Source of the DNA: Pseudomonas sp. RIT-PI-q
Lineage (GTDB): Bacteria; Pseudomonadota; Gammaproteobacteria; Pseudomonadales; Pseudomonadaceae
NCBI RefSeq assembly: GCF_001297125.1
Contig: NZ_LHPC01000051.1
Span: 62,001-126,000 of the forward strand
Reading direction: 5' to 3'
DNA length: 64,000 nucleotides
The position numbers and the translations under genes were made by a program. Of the stretch, positions 1-10,568 are shown piece after piece. The notes beneath the pieces are model-generated. The model was not told where the DNA came from. It did not search any database and saw nothing but the letters and a program-made list of their open reading frames with translations. Positions within the stretch are counted from its first letter, which is position 1; each line of letters begins with the position of its first letter.

Positions 1-1631
1 TGGTGCAGGTTGTATTCGGTGGCCGCGTCCAGCGCCGACGTGGCCTCATCGAGAATCACCACCTTGGGCTCGGCCAGGACCATTCGCGCAATCGCCAGCC
101 GTTGACGCTGACCGCCCGACAAGCGCACGCCGGAACGCCCGACGATACTGTCCAGGCCATTGGGCAACTCACGAACCGTGGTGTGCAGCTGGGCAATTTC
201 CAGTGCCTGCCAGCAGGCCTCGTCGCTGCGTTCGCGGCCCATGGTCAGGTTGGCCCGCACGGTGTCGTTGAACAGCGCCGGGTGTTGCAGGACCACGGCG
301 ACATTTTCCCGCACGGTGTCCAGGCCGATCTCTTGCTGGGTCGAGCCACCGAAGCGGATGGTCCCGGCCAACGGCGTGTACAAGCCCAGCAGCAATTGCA
401 CCAGCGTGCTCTTGCCGCCACCGCTGGCGCCGACGATCGCGACTTTTTCGCCGGGGGCGATGGACAGGTCCATCTGGTTCAACACCAACTCGTCGCCATA
501 ACCGAAACTCAAACCCTGGACTTCGATACCCACAGTCTCGCGACCGTTAAACGGGTCGACACCCCCCGGATATTCAGGCTCATCGGCACGGGCCAGCAAC
601 TCATTGATTCTCGACAGCGCGCCACCGGCCGCGTAGTAGGCATATTGCAGGTTCAGCAGTTGTTCCACCGGACCGATCATGAACCACAGGTAGCTGAACA
701 CCGCCAGCATCTGGCCGATGGACAGGTCGGAAAACAGCACGGTGAGCATCGCCGCCGCGCGGAAAATATCGATACCGAACTGGAACAGCAAACCGCTGGC
801 ACGGTTCGATGCATCGGTTTTCCACTGGGAGTTCACCGCGTAATCGCGCACTTCCCGAGCCCGCTGGCCGAGGCGCCCGAGGAAAAAGCCCTGACGGTTG
901 CCGGCGCGCACTTCCTGAATGGCATCGAGGGTTTCAGTCAGCGCCTGGGTGAAGCGCGAAGTGCTGTCGTTCTCGAGTTTCTTCAGGTGCTTGACCCGCT
1001 TGCCCAACAGCACTGTGGCGTAGATCACCAACGGGTTGAACAGCAGGATCAACAGTGCCAGTTGCCAATGCATCCACACCAGAATGCCGGCGGTGCCGAC
1101 CAGCGTGAGCATCGCCACGAGGAAGCGGCTGAGGGTTTCGCCGACGAATTTGTCGAGGGTGTCGAGGTCGGTCACCAGGTGCGTGGTCACCGTGCCGCTG
1201 CCCAGGCTTTCGTACTCACCCAGGGAGATACGCTTAAGGCGTTCGATCAGGCGCACGCGAATGCGGTACACGATGTCCTTGGCCAGCGCCGCGAACAACC
1301 GCGCCTGCACCACGTTGAACAGCAATGCCGCGCAGCGCAGGGTCAAGGTCACCAGCAGCATCAGGCCAATGTAGCCCGCCGCTTTCTGCCAGCCATCAGG
1401 CAGTGCGTGGTTCATGATCTTCAGCGCGGCATCACCGTGTCCCAGCAGGACTTCGTCCACCAGCAACGGCAGAAGCAAGGGGATTGGCACGCTGCAAAGG
1501 GTCGCCAGCACGGCCACGCCGTTGGCGATCCACAGGGATTTCTTGTGATGAAGGGCCAGCCGACGGATTTCCGCCCAGCTCAGACGATCGACACGTGGAG
1601 CGGTTGCGGCGTTGTCGGGCAGATCATGCAC
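1..1631 (-). CDS. ABC transporter, fused permease/ATPase (partial, left edge)
   Basis: Exporter-type ABC half-transporter that would form a membrane homodimer and move a lipid, peptide or drug with ATP; the substrate is not readable from sequence. About 543 codons are visible. The N-terminal half has hydrophobic stretches typical of a type-I exporter domain (helix near residues 20-40). The nucleotide-binding domain has Walker A GASGGGKST near residue 400, the signature LSGGQ near 505, Walker B VVILDE and the D-loop SALD. The H-loop and C-terminus lie beyond the window. The chosen start is GTG, which overlaps the stop of the upstream dsbA-like gene, so translation is probably coupled. Confidence 0.85.
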   Translation of the reverse strand, partial: MHDLPDNAATAPRVDRLSWAEIRRLALHHKKSLWIANGVAVLATLCSVPIPLLLPLLVDEVLLGHGDAALKIMNHALPDGWQKAAGYIGLMLLVTLTLRCAALLFNVVQARLFAALAKDIVYRIRVRLIERLKRISLGEYESLGSGTVTTHLVTDLDTLDKFVGETLSRFLVAMLTLVGTAGILVWMHWQLALLILLFNPLVIYATVLLGKRVKHLKKLENDSTSRFTQALTETLDAIQEVRAGNRQGFFLGRLGQRAREVRDYAVNSQWKTDASNRASGLLFQFGIDIFRAAAMLTVLFSDLSIGQMLAVFSYLWFMIGPVEQLLNLQYAYYAAGGALSRINELLARADEPEYPGGVDPFNGRETVGIEVQGLSFGYGDELVLNQMDLSIAPGEKVAIVGASGGGKSTLVQLLLGLYTPLAGTIRFGGSTQQEIGLDTVRENVAVVLQHPALFNDTVRANLTMGRERSDEACWQALEIAQLHTTVRELPNGLDSIVGRSGVRLSGGQRQRLAIARMVLAEPKVVILDEATSALDAATEYNLH

Positions 1632-2262
1632 AGGCAGCGCGCTCCAGCCAACGGCCGAGCAGCGGTGACAGTACGCTCAGAGGTTGATAGCCATTGGTCA
1701 ACAACGCCAATTGACCATCACGCTCTGCGAGCAAAGTAGGGAAACCGGCAATGCCCAGGTCCTGGACCCAGGTGAAATCGGCAGCGGTTGCGGCGTGCAT
1801 GTCGGCACGGTCGAACGCGGCGGCGAACTCGATACGCGGCAGACCGGCCTGCTCCGCCAACTCCACCAGAACACTGGCGTGGGTGACATCGCGCCCTTCA
1901 GCGTAAAACGCGTGCTGAATCAGCCCGAGCAGTTTCCACGCGCAATCCGGCGCCAGGCTGCGCGCCGTCACCAGCGCCCGACAGGCAGGCTCGGTGTCGT
2001 AGACAAAGCCGTCCGGCAGCGCGCCTTCGCGCTTGAACGGCTGGCCGGTGGCCTCGGTGACCGCCTGCCAGTGTTCAAGAATATAGCGCCGGGTGGTCGG
2101 CTCCAGCGCCGAACCACTGCCGGTGCGCAAACCGCCCACCACCAGATGCACATCCACACCCGCTGCCTGCGCCTGCTCGACCAGCGCATTGGCAACCGGC
2201 GCAAAGCCCCAGCACCAGGAACACATTGGGTCCATCACATAGAGCAGGCGGCGCGCAGACAT
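1624..2262 (-). CDS. DsbA family thioredoxin-fold protein
   Basis: 212-residue protein of the DsbA/FrnE-like group with a CSWC redox motif at residues 14-17. There is no signal peptide, so it is probably cytoplasmic. Members act as thiol-disulfide oxidoreductases or as isomerase-like proteins; the substrate is unknown. The gene starts 3 bp after the trhO stop and its own stop overlaps the GTG of the ABC transporter gene, giving a three-gene minus-strand unit trhO-dsbA-like-ABC. Assignment to the superfamily is secure; the precise role is not. Confidence 0.85.
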   Translation of the reverse strand: MSARRLLYVMDPMCSWCWGFAPVANALVEQAQAAGVDVHLVVGGLRTGSGSALEPTTRRYILEHWQAVTEATGQPFKREGALPDGFVYDTEPACRALVTARSLAPDCAWKLLGLIQHAFYAEGRDVTHASVLVELAEQAGLPRIEFAAAFDRADMHAATAADFTWVQDLGIAGFPTLLAERDGQLALLTNGYQPLSVLSPLLGRWLERAACA

Positions 2263-2265
2263 GGT

Positions 2266-3207
2266 TCAAGCCTCGGAAGGTGTTTGCTTGTAGTTGTAGC
2301 CGATCGGGTGAGGCATGTTGCGAGCCTTGGCCAATTCGATCTGCTTTTGCCGGTCGATGGCACTGCGACGGGTTTTCTCGCTCAGCTTATCCCAGCAATG
2401 GGGGCAACTGATGCCAGCCACATAGTGCTCGGATGTGCGGTCTTCAACGCTGACGGGGGTACGACAGGCATGGCATTGATCGTAGTCGCCTTCGCTGAGG
2501 TCATGGCGAACGGTCACGCGGTTGTCGAACACAAAGCAGTCGCCCTGCCATTTGGTTTCTGCCTGCGGCACCTCTTCGAGGTACTTCAGAATGCCGCCCT
2601 TGAGGTGATAGACCTCATCGAAGCCCTGGCTGAGCATGTAGCTCGAGGCCTTTTCGCAACGAATGCCGCCGGTGCAGAACATCGCGACTTTCTTGTGCAC
2701 GGCCGGGTCGAAATGGGCTTTGATGTAGTCGGGGAATTCGCGAAAGCTTGTTGTCTTCGGATCGATGGCGCCTTCGAAGGTGCCGATCGAGACTTCGTAG
2801 TCGTTGCGGGTGTCGATCAACAGCACCTCTGGATCGCTGATCAGTGCGTTCCAGTTCTCTGGATCGACGTAGGTGCCGACCTTCTTGTTCGGGTCCACGC
2901 CTTCGACGCCGAGGGTGACGATTTCTTTCTTCAGTTTGACCTTGGTGCGATAGAACGGCTGCTCGTCGCAGTACGACTCTTTGTGGTCGATGTCGTCCAT
3001 ACGCGGATCGTTCTTGAGCCAGGCCATCAGCCCGTCGATGCCTTCGCGACTGCCGGACACGGTGCCGTTGATGCCTTCTTCGGCGATCAGCAACGTGCCT
3101 TTGATGCCGTTGTCGACCATTGCTTGCAGCAGTGGCTCGCGCAGGGCGACGTAATCTTCCAGGGTGACGAACTTATACAGTGCCGCCACGACAATCTGTT
3201 GTGTCAT
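2266..3207 (-). CDS. trhO: tRNA uridine(34) hydroxylase TrhO (rhodanese-like)
   Basis: 313 residues, full length for the TrhO/YceA family, which hydroxylates U34 of certain tRNAs on the way to 5-methoxyuridine-type wobble bases. An N-terminal acylphosphatase-like domain (about residues 1-100) precedes a rhodanese domain with the active-site loop CTGGIRC starting at Cys178. A C-terminal Cys/His-rich segment (CHAC and CPHC) could bind zinc. The ATG start follows the segment GGAGAAACACCC. It is the first gene of the unit that includes the DsbA-like protein and the ABC transporter. Confidence 0.95.
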   Translation of the reverse strand: MTQQIVVAALYKFVTLEDYVALREPLLQAMVDNGIKGTLLIAEEGINGTVSGSREGIDGLMAWLKNDPRMDDIDHKESYCDEQPFYRTKVKLKKEIVTLGVEGVDPNKKVGTYVDPENWNALISDPEVLLIDTRNDYEVSIGTFEGAIDPKTTSFREFPDYIKAHFDPAVHKKVAMFCTGGIRCEKASSYMLSQGFDEVYHLKGGILKYLEEVPQAETKWQGDCFVFDNRVTVRHDLSEGDYDQCHACRTPVSVEDRTSEHYVAGISCPHCWDKLSEKTRRSAIDRQKQIELAKARNMPHPIGYNYKQTPSEA

Positions 3208-3309
3208 GGGTGTTTCTCCAGGTGGCTACCCTCGTAAAGGGTGAACCGGATGCGAAAAAAAACGCGCCGGGTAAGCGGCGCGTTGGGCATTCTAACAAAA
3301 ATAACCCTC

Positions 3310-3381
3310 CCTGTAGGAGCACGGCTTGCCGGCGATGGCGATTTCAAGGACGCCTTCGCCGGCAAGCCGGCTCCTACAGGG
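3310..3381. repeat. REP inverted pair (GCCGGC type)
   Basis: Two inverted copies of a roughly 25-bp element with core GCCGGCAAGCCGGCTCCTAC, separated by a short spacer, able to form a long hairpin. It lies in the gap between bolA and trhO. The left arm has one mismatch (CACGGC for CCGGC). Confidence 0.85.
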
Positions 3382-3388
3382 GGTAATT

Positions 3389-3688
3389 TCAGTGTTTGCT
3401 GCCGCCAGCACAGGTTGGCGAGGCCGGAGCCGCGTCGATCTGTGCCCATTCTTCAGGCGTGTAGGTATGCAGCGCCAACGCATGGAACTCGCCCATCAGC
3501 TCGCCGAGCGTGCCGTAGACTTTCTGGTGACGCTTGACGCGATTGAGCCCTTCGAACTGCTGGCTGACCACCACCGCCTTGTAATGAGTTTGCAACCCAC
3601 GGCTGTGCATGTGGCTTTCATCCAGCACTTGCAAATGCAAGGGCTGCAACAGTCCTAGCGTCGATTCGATGCGTTGTTGCATGGTCAT
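3389..3688 (-). CDS. bolA: BolA family protein
   Basis: 99-residue BolA-type protein with the expected alpha/beta fold and the conserved HxxVxxxL-like stretch (residues about 52-60) and a central histidine (SHMHSRG). BolA proteins partner monothiol glutaredoxins in iron-sulfur cluster handling and affect morphology and stress responses. Of two in-frame ATGs two codons apart, the first has the better spacing from an upstream GGAG. It is transcribed from the same strand as the DUF2059 gene 12 bp upstream. Confidence 0.93.
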   Translation of the reverse strand: MTMQQRIESTLGLLQPLHLQVLDESHMHSRGLQTHYKAVVVSQQFEGLNRVKRHQKVYGTLGELMGEFHALALHTYTPEEWAQIDAAPASPTCAGGSKH

Positions 3689-3700
3689 ACCGAACTCCGG

Positions 3701-4225
3701 TTAAGGCTTTTTCTTGGCTGGAGCGGCGGCGCCTTTAGGCTCCAGCTCGGCAGTCATGTCAGCCAGCAGTTTGTTGACCACAGGCACCGCGCTTTCCAGC
3801 TTGGCTTGAGTCATCTGGGCCGATTGCTGAGTCAGCTGTGGCATTTTTTCCAGGACTTTCTTGCCCAGTGGCGACTGGTAGAAGGCAACCAGGTCTTTGA
3901 GCTCGGATTCGCTGAAGTTGGTGGTGTAGAGCTTGACCATGTCCGGCTTCAGCTTGTTCCAGCCAATGGCTGCGTCCAGAGCTGCATTGGCCTTGGCCTG
4001 ATAGGTTTCCAGCAAGGCTTTTTTCGATTCAGGGGCTTTGGTCTGTTCAAAGCGCTGAGCGAACATTTGCTGCACTTGCATGTACACCGGAGTGCCCAAT
4101 TTGTCAGCGTGCGCCAGAGTCAGGAAAGCTTCGGCACTGGCGTTGTGGCTGGCGGTATCGGCAAAAACAGGGCCGCTGGCGCAAACCAGTGCAACCGCGG
4201 TACAGATGGCACGAAGACGAGTCAT
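3701..4225 (-). CDS. DUF2059 domain protein, secreted
   Basis: 174-residue periplasmic protein. The start at 4225 is chosen because it begins a clean signal peptide (MTRLRAICTAVALVCASGPVFA) and follows AAAGGAAACTCG; the longer reading frame has no such leader. The helical DUF2059 domain fills residues about 70-150 (motif YxxxFSESELKDLVAFYQSP). A short K/A/P-rich tail ends the protein. Function of the family is unknown. It lies 12 bp upstream of bolA and is probably co-transcribed with it. Confidence 0.88.
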   Translation of the reverse strand: MTRLRAICTAVALVCASGPVFADTASHNASAEAFLTLAHADKLGTPVYMQVQQMFAQRFEQTKAPESKKALLETYQAKANAALDAAIGWNKLKPDMVKLYTTNFSESELKDLVAFYQSPLGKKVLEKMPQLTQQSAQMTQAKLESAVPVVNKLLADMTAELEPKGAAAPAKKKP

Positions 4226-4418
4226 CGAGTTTCCTTTTCTAGCAGGCGAGGTCATTACCCCAAGGGCGACCATTCTGCACCTAAAAAAGTGTGTCACTCA
4301 ACCCCAAGCCTTGTCGGGCCTGATTTAGAGGGGTTGAATGGTCAAAAACCAGACTGATGGAACCACGGCCGGCGATCACGGCCTAAACTGCGCTATCAGA
4401 CCTACAGGAGTGTGCATG

Positions 4419-5813
<1,395 letters not shown>

Positions 5814-5838
5814 GACCTGCAGTGACTGATAGTCAGCC

Positions 5839-5930
5839 TTCGCGGGCAAGCCTCGCTCCTACAGGATTTGTGTCGTTCATGGAAATTGTGACCGGCACAA
5901 ATCCTGTAGGAGCGAGGCTTGCCCGCGAAG
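5839..5930. repeat. REP inverted pair (CGCGGGCAAGCCTCG type)
   Basis: The two arms are perfect inverted copies over about 35 bp, including the flanking bases reading CACAAATCCTG on one side. It sits between convergent fumC and the EamA transporter gene. Confidence 0.9.
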
Positions 5931-5944
5931 AACGATGACGCGGT

Positions 5945-6904
5945 TTAACTGGCCGCCATCCGTACCTTCCGCGCCCGAAGCCCGGCAATCAATGACGGCC
6001 CCAACGCCACCAGCGCCGACCCCACGACCACCAGCACCGCCCCGCCATACCCCAGACCATTGATCGTCTCGGCATGCACATACTCCGGCCACAACCACGC
6101 CGCGATTGCCACGGCGACGAAGGTCACCAGCGGCGTGATCGCCAGCGTCGCACTCACCCGCGAAGCTTCCCAGTGAGCCAACGCCTCGGCAAACGCGCCA
6201 TAGGCAACCAGGGTATTCATGCAGCACGCCAGCAGCAGCCAGCCTTGCAGCGGGCTCAGTTGCAGCGCTTCCAGCGGATGCACCCACGGCGTCAGCAACA
6301 GCGCACAGAACAGGTAGATCACCATCATCACCTGCAATGAATTCCACACCGTCAGCAACTGTTTTTGCCCTAGCGCGTAAAAGGTCCAGACCGTCGAAGC
6401 CAGCAGCACCATCAGCACGCCAGCGGTGTAATCGGTCAGCGAGGTCAGCAACTCGGCCAAGCGCTGATTAAAAAACAACGCGAAGCCGATCAGCAGCACC
6501 AGCAGGCCAATCGCCTGCCCCACGCTGAACCGCTCCTTGAACACAAACAGGCTGGCGATCAGCAACATGATCGGGCCCATCTGCACCACCAATTGCGCAG
6601 TGCCGGGGCTGAGCAGGTTCAGGCCCATCAAATACAGCACGTAGTTGCCCACTAGACCGAGCACCGCCATCAATACCAGCCAGCCTCCGCGCGGACCAAG
6701 CACTTTGCGGCTCGGCAGGCGTTTGGTTGCCGCCAGGTAAATGAACAGGCACCCGCCGGACACGATCAGGCGAAACCAGGTCACTGTCACCGGGTCCATC
6801 ACCAGCAGCACTTGCTTGAGTTTGATCGGCAGGATTCCCCACAACAACGCGGTCAACAAGGCCAGGCACAGACCGTAAACCCAGCGACCCGATGAAATGT
6901 GCAT
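5945..6904 (-). CDS. EamA/DMT superfamily transporter
   Basis: 319 residues with about ten hydrophobic helices arranged as two EamA repeats (about residues 10-140 and 160-300). The inner-membrane drug/metabolite transporter family usually exports small metabolites; the substrate cannot be told. The C-terminus is basic and cytoplasmic. It is a single gene, divergent from the small gene at 7115. The upstream ribosome binding site is weak (GGGG only). Confidence 0.88.
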   Translation of the reverse strand: MHISSGRWVYGLCLALLTALLWGILPIKLKQVLLVMDPVTVTWFRLIVSGGCLFIYLAATKRLPSRKVLGPRGGWLVLMAVLGLVGNYVLYLMGLNLLSPGTAQLVVQMGPIMLLIASLFVFKERFSVGQAIGLLVLLIGFALFFNQRLAELLTSLTDYTAGVLMVLLASTVWTFYALGQKQLLTVWNSLQVMMVIYLFCALLLTPWVHPLEALQLSPLQGWLLLACCMNTLVAYGAFAEALAHWEASRVSATLAITPLVTFVAVAIAAWLWPEYVHAETINGLGYGGAVLVVVGSALVALGPSLIAGLRARKVRMAAS

Positions 6905-7114
6905 GCGAACCCCAAAGCCAAGTAGCGAGAAGCGTCATTCTAGGCGCAGAGCCGTGCGGCACACAGGGACAGTTGGCCGTTAGCCGCGAATGAAACTGTG
7001 CAGGTCGCAACGCTGACCGGGCGACATGCCGTCGATCGGTTGGCCAGGCGTCGCAAAGGGTTCCTGCATAAGCTCATTGAATTCGCCAACCGGAACATCC
7101 CTCAGGAGATCGCC

Positions 7115-7309
7115 ATGTACGGCATGCGCGCCCAGGACCACGCCCCCGCCACGCACTTTCGCAGTGACCGGATGTGTCGTGTGAATGGGGAGTTGTACTT
7201 CAGCACCCGGGAAAACACCCTGGAGGGGCCGTTTGAAAATCCGCAGAAGGCGGCGCGCGCGATTCAGGCCTACATCGAGCGGATGCTGCTTTTGCGCATG
7301 AGCCTATAG
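7115..7309 (+). CDS. Small conserved pseudomonad protein (DUF6316-like)
   Basis: 64-residue soluble protein beginning MYGMRAQDHAP. The ATG at 7115 is preceded by CAGGAG at good spacing; the upstream extension of the frame looks non-coding. It contains R/C-rich and aromatic residues (FRSDRMCRVNGELYFSTRE) followed by an amphipathic helix. It resembles small proteins I recall as DUF6316 in Pseudomonas. Function is unknown. Confidence 0.7.
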   Translation: MYGMRAQDHAPATHFRSDRMCRVNGELYFSTRENTLEGPFENPQKAARAIQAYIERMLLLRMSL

Positions 7310-7314
7310 ACCGC

Positions 7315-7404
7315 ATCGCGGGCAAGCCCGCTCCCACAGATTCTGTGGCGTACACGATAGTTGTGATCGCCGCCATTCACTGTGGGAGCGGGCTTGCCCG
7401 CGAT
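7315..7404. repeat. REP inverted pair (CGCGGGCAAGCCCGC type)
   Basis: Two inverted copies of ATCGCGGGCAAGCCCGCTCC plus CACAG, in the gap between the small gene and the convergent thiolase gene. Confidence 0.88.
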
Positions 7405-7438
7405 AGCCATCCAACAGTCGCTACAAACTCCGAAAGAG

Positions 7439-8623
7439 TTAACGCACCGCCTCAAACAACCCGGTCGCCCCCATCCCGCCCCCGACACACATGGTCACCA
7501 CGCCGTAACGCAAGTTGCGCCGCTGCAACTCCCGCACGATATGCCCCACCTGACGCGACCCGGTCATGCCGAACGGGTGACCGATGGAAATCGAGCCGCC
7601 ATTGACGTTGTACTTGTCGTTATCGATCTCCAACCGGTTGCGGCTGTACAAGCACTGCGAGGCAAACGCTTCATTGAGCTCCCACAGGTCGATATCGGCA
7701 ATTTGCAAACCTTTGGCCTTGAGCAACTTCGGCACTGAAAACACCGGGCCGATGCCCATTTCATCCGGTTCACAGCCGGCCACCGCAAAGCCACGGAAGA
7801 ACGCTTTCGGCTTCAGCCCCAGTTCCAGGGCTTTTTCCAAGCTCATCACCAGGGTCATGGAAGCGCCGTCAGACAGTTGCGAAGAGTTGCCGGCCGTGAC
7901 CGACCCGTCTTCAGCAAACACCGGCTTCAAACCCGCCAGGCTTTCCAGCGTGGTGTCCGGGCGATTGCAGTCGTCGCGATCGACGATGCCGTCGAGGATC
8001 TGCACCTGACCGGTGACCTTGTCCTCAACCCGATACTTCACCGCCATCGGCACGATTTCATCGTCGAACAACCCGGCTGCCTGAGCCTGGGCGGTGCGTT
8101 GCTGGCTTTGCAGGGCGTACACATCCTGTTCTTCACGGCTGACGTTGTAACGGCGCGCGACGATTTCGGCGGTCTGGCCCATCGGGAAGTAGATGCCTGG
8201 CACCTGCTCTTTCAGCAGCGGGTTGATCAGATTGTCAGTGTTGACGCTTTTCATGGTCAGGCTGATGGACTCGACGCCACCGGCGACGATGATGTCGCTG
8301 CAACCCGAGGCAATCTGGTTGGCGGCGATGGCGATCGCCTGCAAGCCCGACGAGCAGAAGCGATTGAGGGTCATGCCGGCAGTGCCGATGCCCAAACGCG
8401 AGAGCACCGCAACGTTGCGTCCGATGTTAAAACCCTGGGCGCCTTCGTTGGAGCCGGCGCCGACGATGCAATCCTCGACGCTGGCCGGGTCGATGCCCGT
8501 GCGCGCCAACAACGCGTTGACGCAGTGCGCCGCCATGTCGTCCGGACGGGTCTGGTTGAACTTGCCGCGAAAGGATTTGGCCAGGCCGGTCCGCACGCTG
8601 TCGACGATCACCACTTCACGCAT
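7439..8623 (-). CDS. Acetyl-CoA C-acyltransferase (thiolase)
   Basis: 394-residue degradative/biosynthetic thiolase that cleaves or forms 3-ketoacyl-CoA. The acyl-accepting Cys is at about residue 90 (CSSGLQ), with the GHPFGMTGSR histidine and the C-terminal CVGGGMGATG catalytic cysteine all present. The start at 8623 follows GAGGTATGCC and gives the family N-terminus MREVVIVDSVRTG. No partner beta-oxidation genes are adjacent, so chain length and pathway cannot be assigned (FadA, AtoB/PhaA and BktB are all possible). Confidence 0.92.
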   Translation of the reverse strand: MREVVIVDSVRTGLAKSFRGKFNQTRPDDMAAHCVNALLARTGIDPASVEDCIVGAGSNEGAQGFNIGRNVAVLSRLGIGTAGMTLNRFCSSGLQAIAIAANQIASGCSDIIVAGGVESISLTMKSVNTDNLINPLLKEQVPGIYFPMGQTAEIVARRYNVSREEQDVYALQSQQRTAQAQAAGLFDDEIVPMAVKYRVEDKVTGQVQILDGIVDRDDCNRPDTTLESLAGLKPVFAEDGSVTAGNSSQLSDGASMTLVMSLEKALELGLKPKAFFRGFAVAGCEPDEMGIGPVFSVPKLLKAKGLQIADIDLWELNEAFASQCLYSRNRLEIDNDKYNVNGGSISIGHPFGMTGSRQVGHIVRELQRRNLRYGVVTMCVGGGMGATGLFEAVR

Positions 8624-8725
8624 GGCATACCTCATTGTTGTTGTCGGTTGAGAGTGGACCGAGCATAAGTCCACCTCATAACCGACCGCGACAATCATTC
8701 ACCCCGCGTATGCGTAACCATCGGA

Positions 8726-10249
8726 TCACTTCGTGTGTCGCTTCGCCTTCTTGTCGTGCTTGTCGGACTTTTCGAAGGCTTCTTCCAGCGCATGGTTGAT
8801 GGTGCGCAGGACCTTGACCCGCGCCCAGCGCTTGTCATTGGCTTCTACCAGGGTCCAGGGCGAAATCTCGGTGCTGGTGCGATCGACCATGTCGCCGACC
8901 GCCGCGCGGTAGGCATCCCATTTGTCGCGGTTGCGCCAGTCGTCTTCGGTGATCTTGAAGCGTTTGAAAGGGATCTCTTCTCGCGCCTGGAAACGCTCCA
9001 GTTGCGTCTGCTTGTCGATGGCCAGCCAGAACTTGACGACGATGACGCCTGACTCGGCGATCTGCTCTTCGAAATCGTTGATTTCGCTGTAGGCCCGCAG
9101 CCAGTCCGCCGGCGGGCAGAAACCTTCAATACGCTCCACCAACACCCGGCCATACCAGGAACGGTCGAACACAGTGAACTTGCCCTTGGCCGGAATGTGC
9201 CGCCAGAACCGCCACAAATAAGGTTGAGCCCGTTCTTCTTCGGTGGGTGCGGCAATCGGCACGATGCTGTATTGGCGCGGATCGAGTGCTGCCGCGACCC
9301 GGCGAATCGCCCCGCCCTTGCCTGCCGCATCATTACCTTCGAACACCGCCACCAGGGCATGCCGACGCATGCGTTTGTCGCGCATCAACCCGGAAAAACG
9401 CGCCTGCTCGGTAATCAGTTGCTCTTCGTAATCGTCCTTTTCCAGGCTTTGGGTCAAATCCAGGCTGTCGAGCAGGTTCAACTGATCAACATGAATGGGT
9501 AGCGGCGCGGCATTGACCTTGTCCGGATGGACCTCGGAACGCTTGAGGGCATTTTGCAGGCCTTCGAGCAGGATTTGGCCGACCGCCAGGCTGCGGTAAT
9601 GAGCGTCGACACCTTCAATCACATGCCAAGGCGCGTAGTCGCGGCTGGTGCGACGCAACACGCGTTCACCGTACTTGACGAACTTGTCGTAGGTTTTCGA
9701 TTGCTGCCAGTCCAGCGGACTGATGCGCCAGCTGTGCAGCGGGTCATCCGCCAGCGCCTTGAGGCGCGCGTTCATTTGCTTCTTGGAGAGGTGAAACCAG
9801 AACTTGAAGATCAGCGCGCCTTCGTCGCAGAGCATTTTTTCAAAACGCTCGGACTGGTTGATCGACTGATCGAGCACCGCGTCCTTGAACAAGCCATGAA
9901 CCCGGCCTTGCAGCATCTGGCTGTACCAGTTGCCGAAGAAAATCCCCATGCGGCCCTTGGCCGGGAGCATCCGCCAGTAGCGCCAGGCCGGTGGCCGCGC
10001 CAGTTCTTCGTCGGTCTGCTGATCAAAGGTGCGGACCTCGATCAGGCGCGGGTCCATCCACTCGTTGAGCAACTTGACTGTCTCGCCTTTACCGGCGCCT
10101 TCGATGCCGTTGATCAGCACGATCACCGGAAAACGGCCTTGCTGTTGAAGTTCGAACTGAGCGTCCAGCAAGGCTTCACGCAGGACCGGTACTTCGGCGT
10201 CGTAGGTTTCTTTGTCGATGGCGTGACCGATTTCAGCAGATTCGAACAT
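8726..10249 (-). CDS. pap: Polyphosphate:AMP phosphotransferase (PPK2 class II)
   Basis: 507 residues with two fused PPK2 domains, the layout of the Pap enzyme that phosphorylates AMP to ADP with polyphosphate. Walker A motifs are at residues 48-56 (GIEGAGKGE) and about 305 (GNDAAGKGG). Each domain keeps the matching lid and Walker B-like segments (FFGNWYSQ, FDRSWYGRV). The start at 10249 has GGAG seven bases upstream. The C-terminus is lysine-rich. Single-gene unit; a REP pair lies upstream. Confidence 0.93.
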   Translation of the reverse strand: MFESAEIGHAIDKETYDAEVPVLREALLDAQFELQQQGRFPVIVLINGIEGAGKGETVKLLNEWMDPRLIEVRTFDQQTDEELARPPAWRYWRMLPAKGRMGIFFGNWYSQMLQGRVHGLFKDAVLDQSINQSERFEKMLCDEGALIFKFWFHLSKKQMNARLKALADDPLHSWRISPLDWQQSKTYDKFVKYGERVLRRTSRDYAPWHVIEGVDAHYRSLAVGQILLEGLQNALKRSEVHPDKVNAAPLPIHVDQLNLLDSLDLTQSLEKDDYEEQLITEQARFSGLMRDKRMRRHALVAVFEGNDAAGKGGAIRRVAAALDPRQYSIVPIAAPTEEERAQPYLWRFWRHIPAKGKFTVFDRSWYGRVLVERIEGFCPPADWLRAYSEINDFEEQIAESGVIVVKFWLAIDKQTQLERFQAREEIPFKRFKITEDDWRNRDKWDAYRAAVGDMVDRTSTEISPWTLVEANDKRWARVKVLRTINHALEEAFEKSDKHDKKAKRHTK

Positions 10250-10338
10250 GGGACGGCTCCTTCCAGGATTGAGCAAGACTAGCGGATTGACTCTTTATCC
10301 GTGGGAGAAATCCCTTACTTCGTAATAACGAGCACTCA

Positions 10339-10472
10339 TGTAGCAGCTGCCGAAGGCTGCGTTCGGCCGCGCAGCGGTCGTAAATCCTGAATCCGCGTTT
10401 TGCCTGAAAAAATACATTGGCTGATTTTACGACCGCTTCGCGGCCGAACGCAGCCTTCGGCAGCTGCTACAG
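10339..10472. repeat. REP inverted pair (GCAGCTGCCGAAGGCTGCG type)
   Basis: Long inverted pair with arms of about 45 bp (TAGCAGCTGCCGAAGGCTGC followed by GTTCGGCCGC). It occupies most of the 319-bp gap between the divergent pap and mnmC genes. The same type recurs at 40470-40602. Confidence 0.88.
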
Positions 10473-10568
10473 GTTTTTCGGTGAGTCTGCGCACGCGTGC
10501 CTTGCCATGGATCAAGCACCCCGCTGGCGATCGGCTAGAATGGCCGCCTTGTCGTTGCCGAGCCTGCC

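Noticed and set aside
3..1739. Long plus-strand open frame opposite the ABC transporter
   Set aside because: It is the antisense of a recognisable ABC protein and has the His/Gln/Arg-rich makeup typical of high-GC shadow frames.
1684..3237. 517-codon plus-strand frame opposite dsbA-like and trhO
   Set aside because: Antisense shadow of two well-supported genes; no family resemblance.
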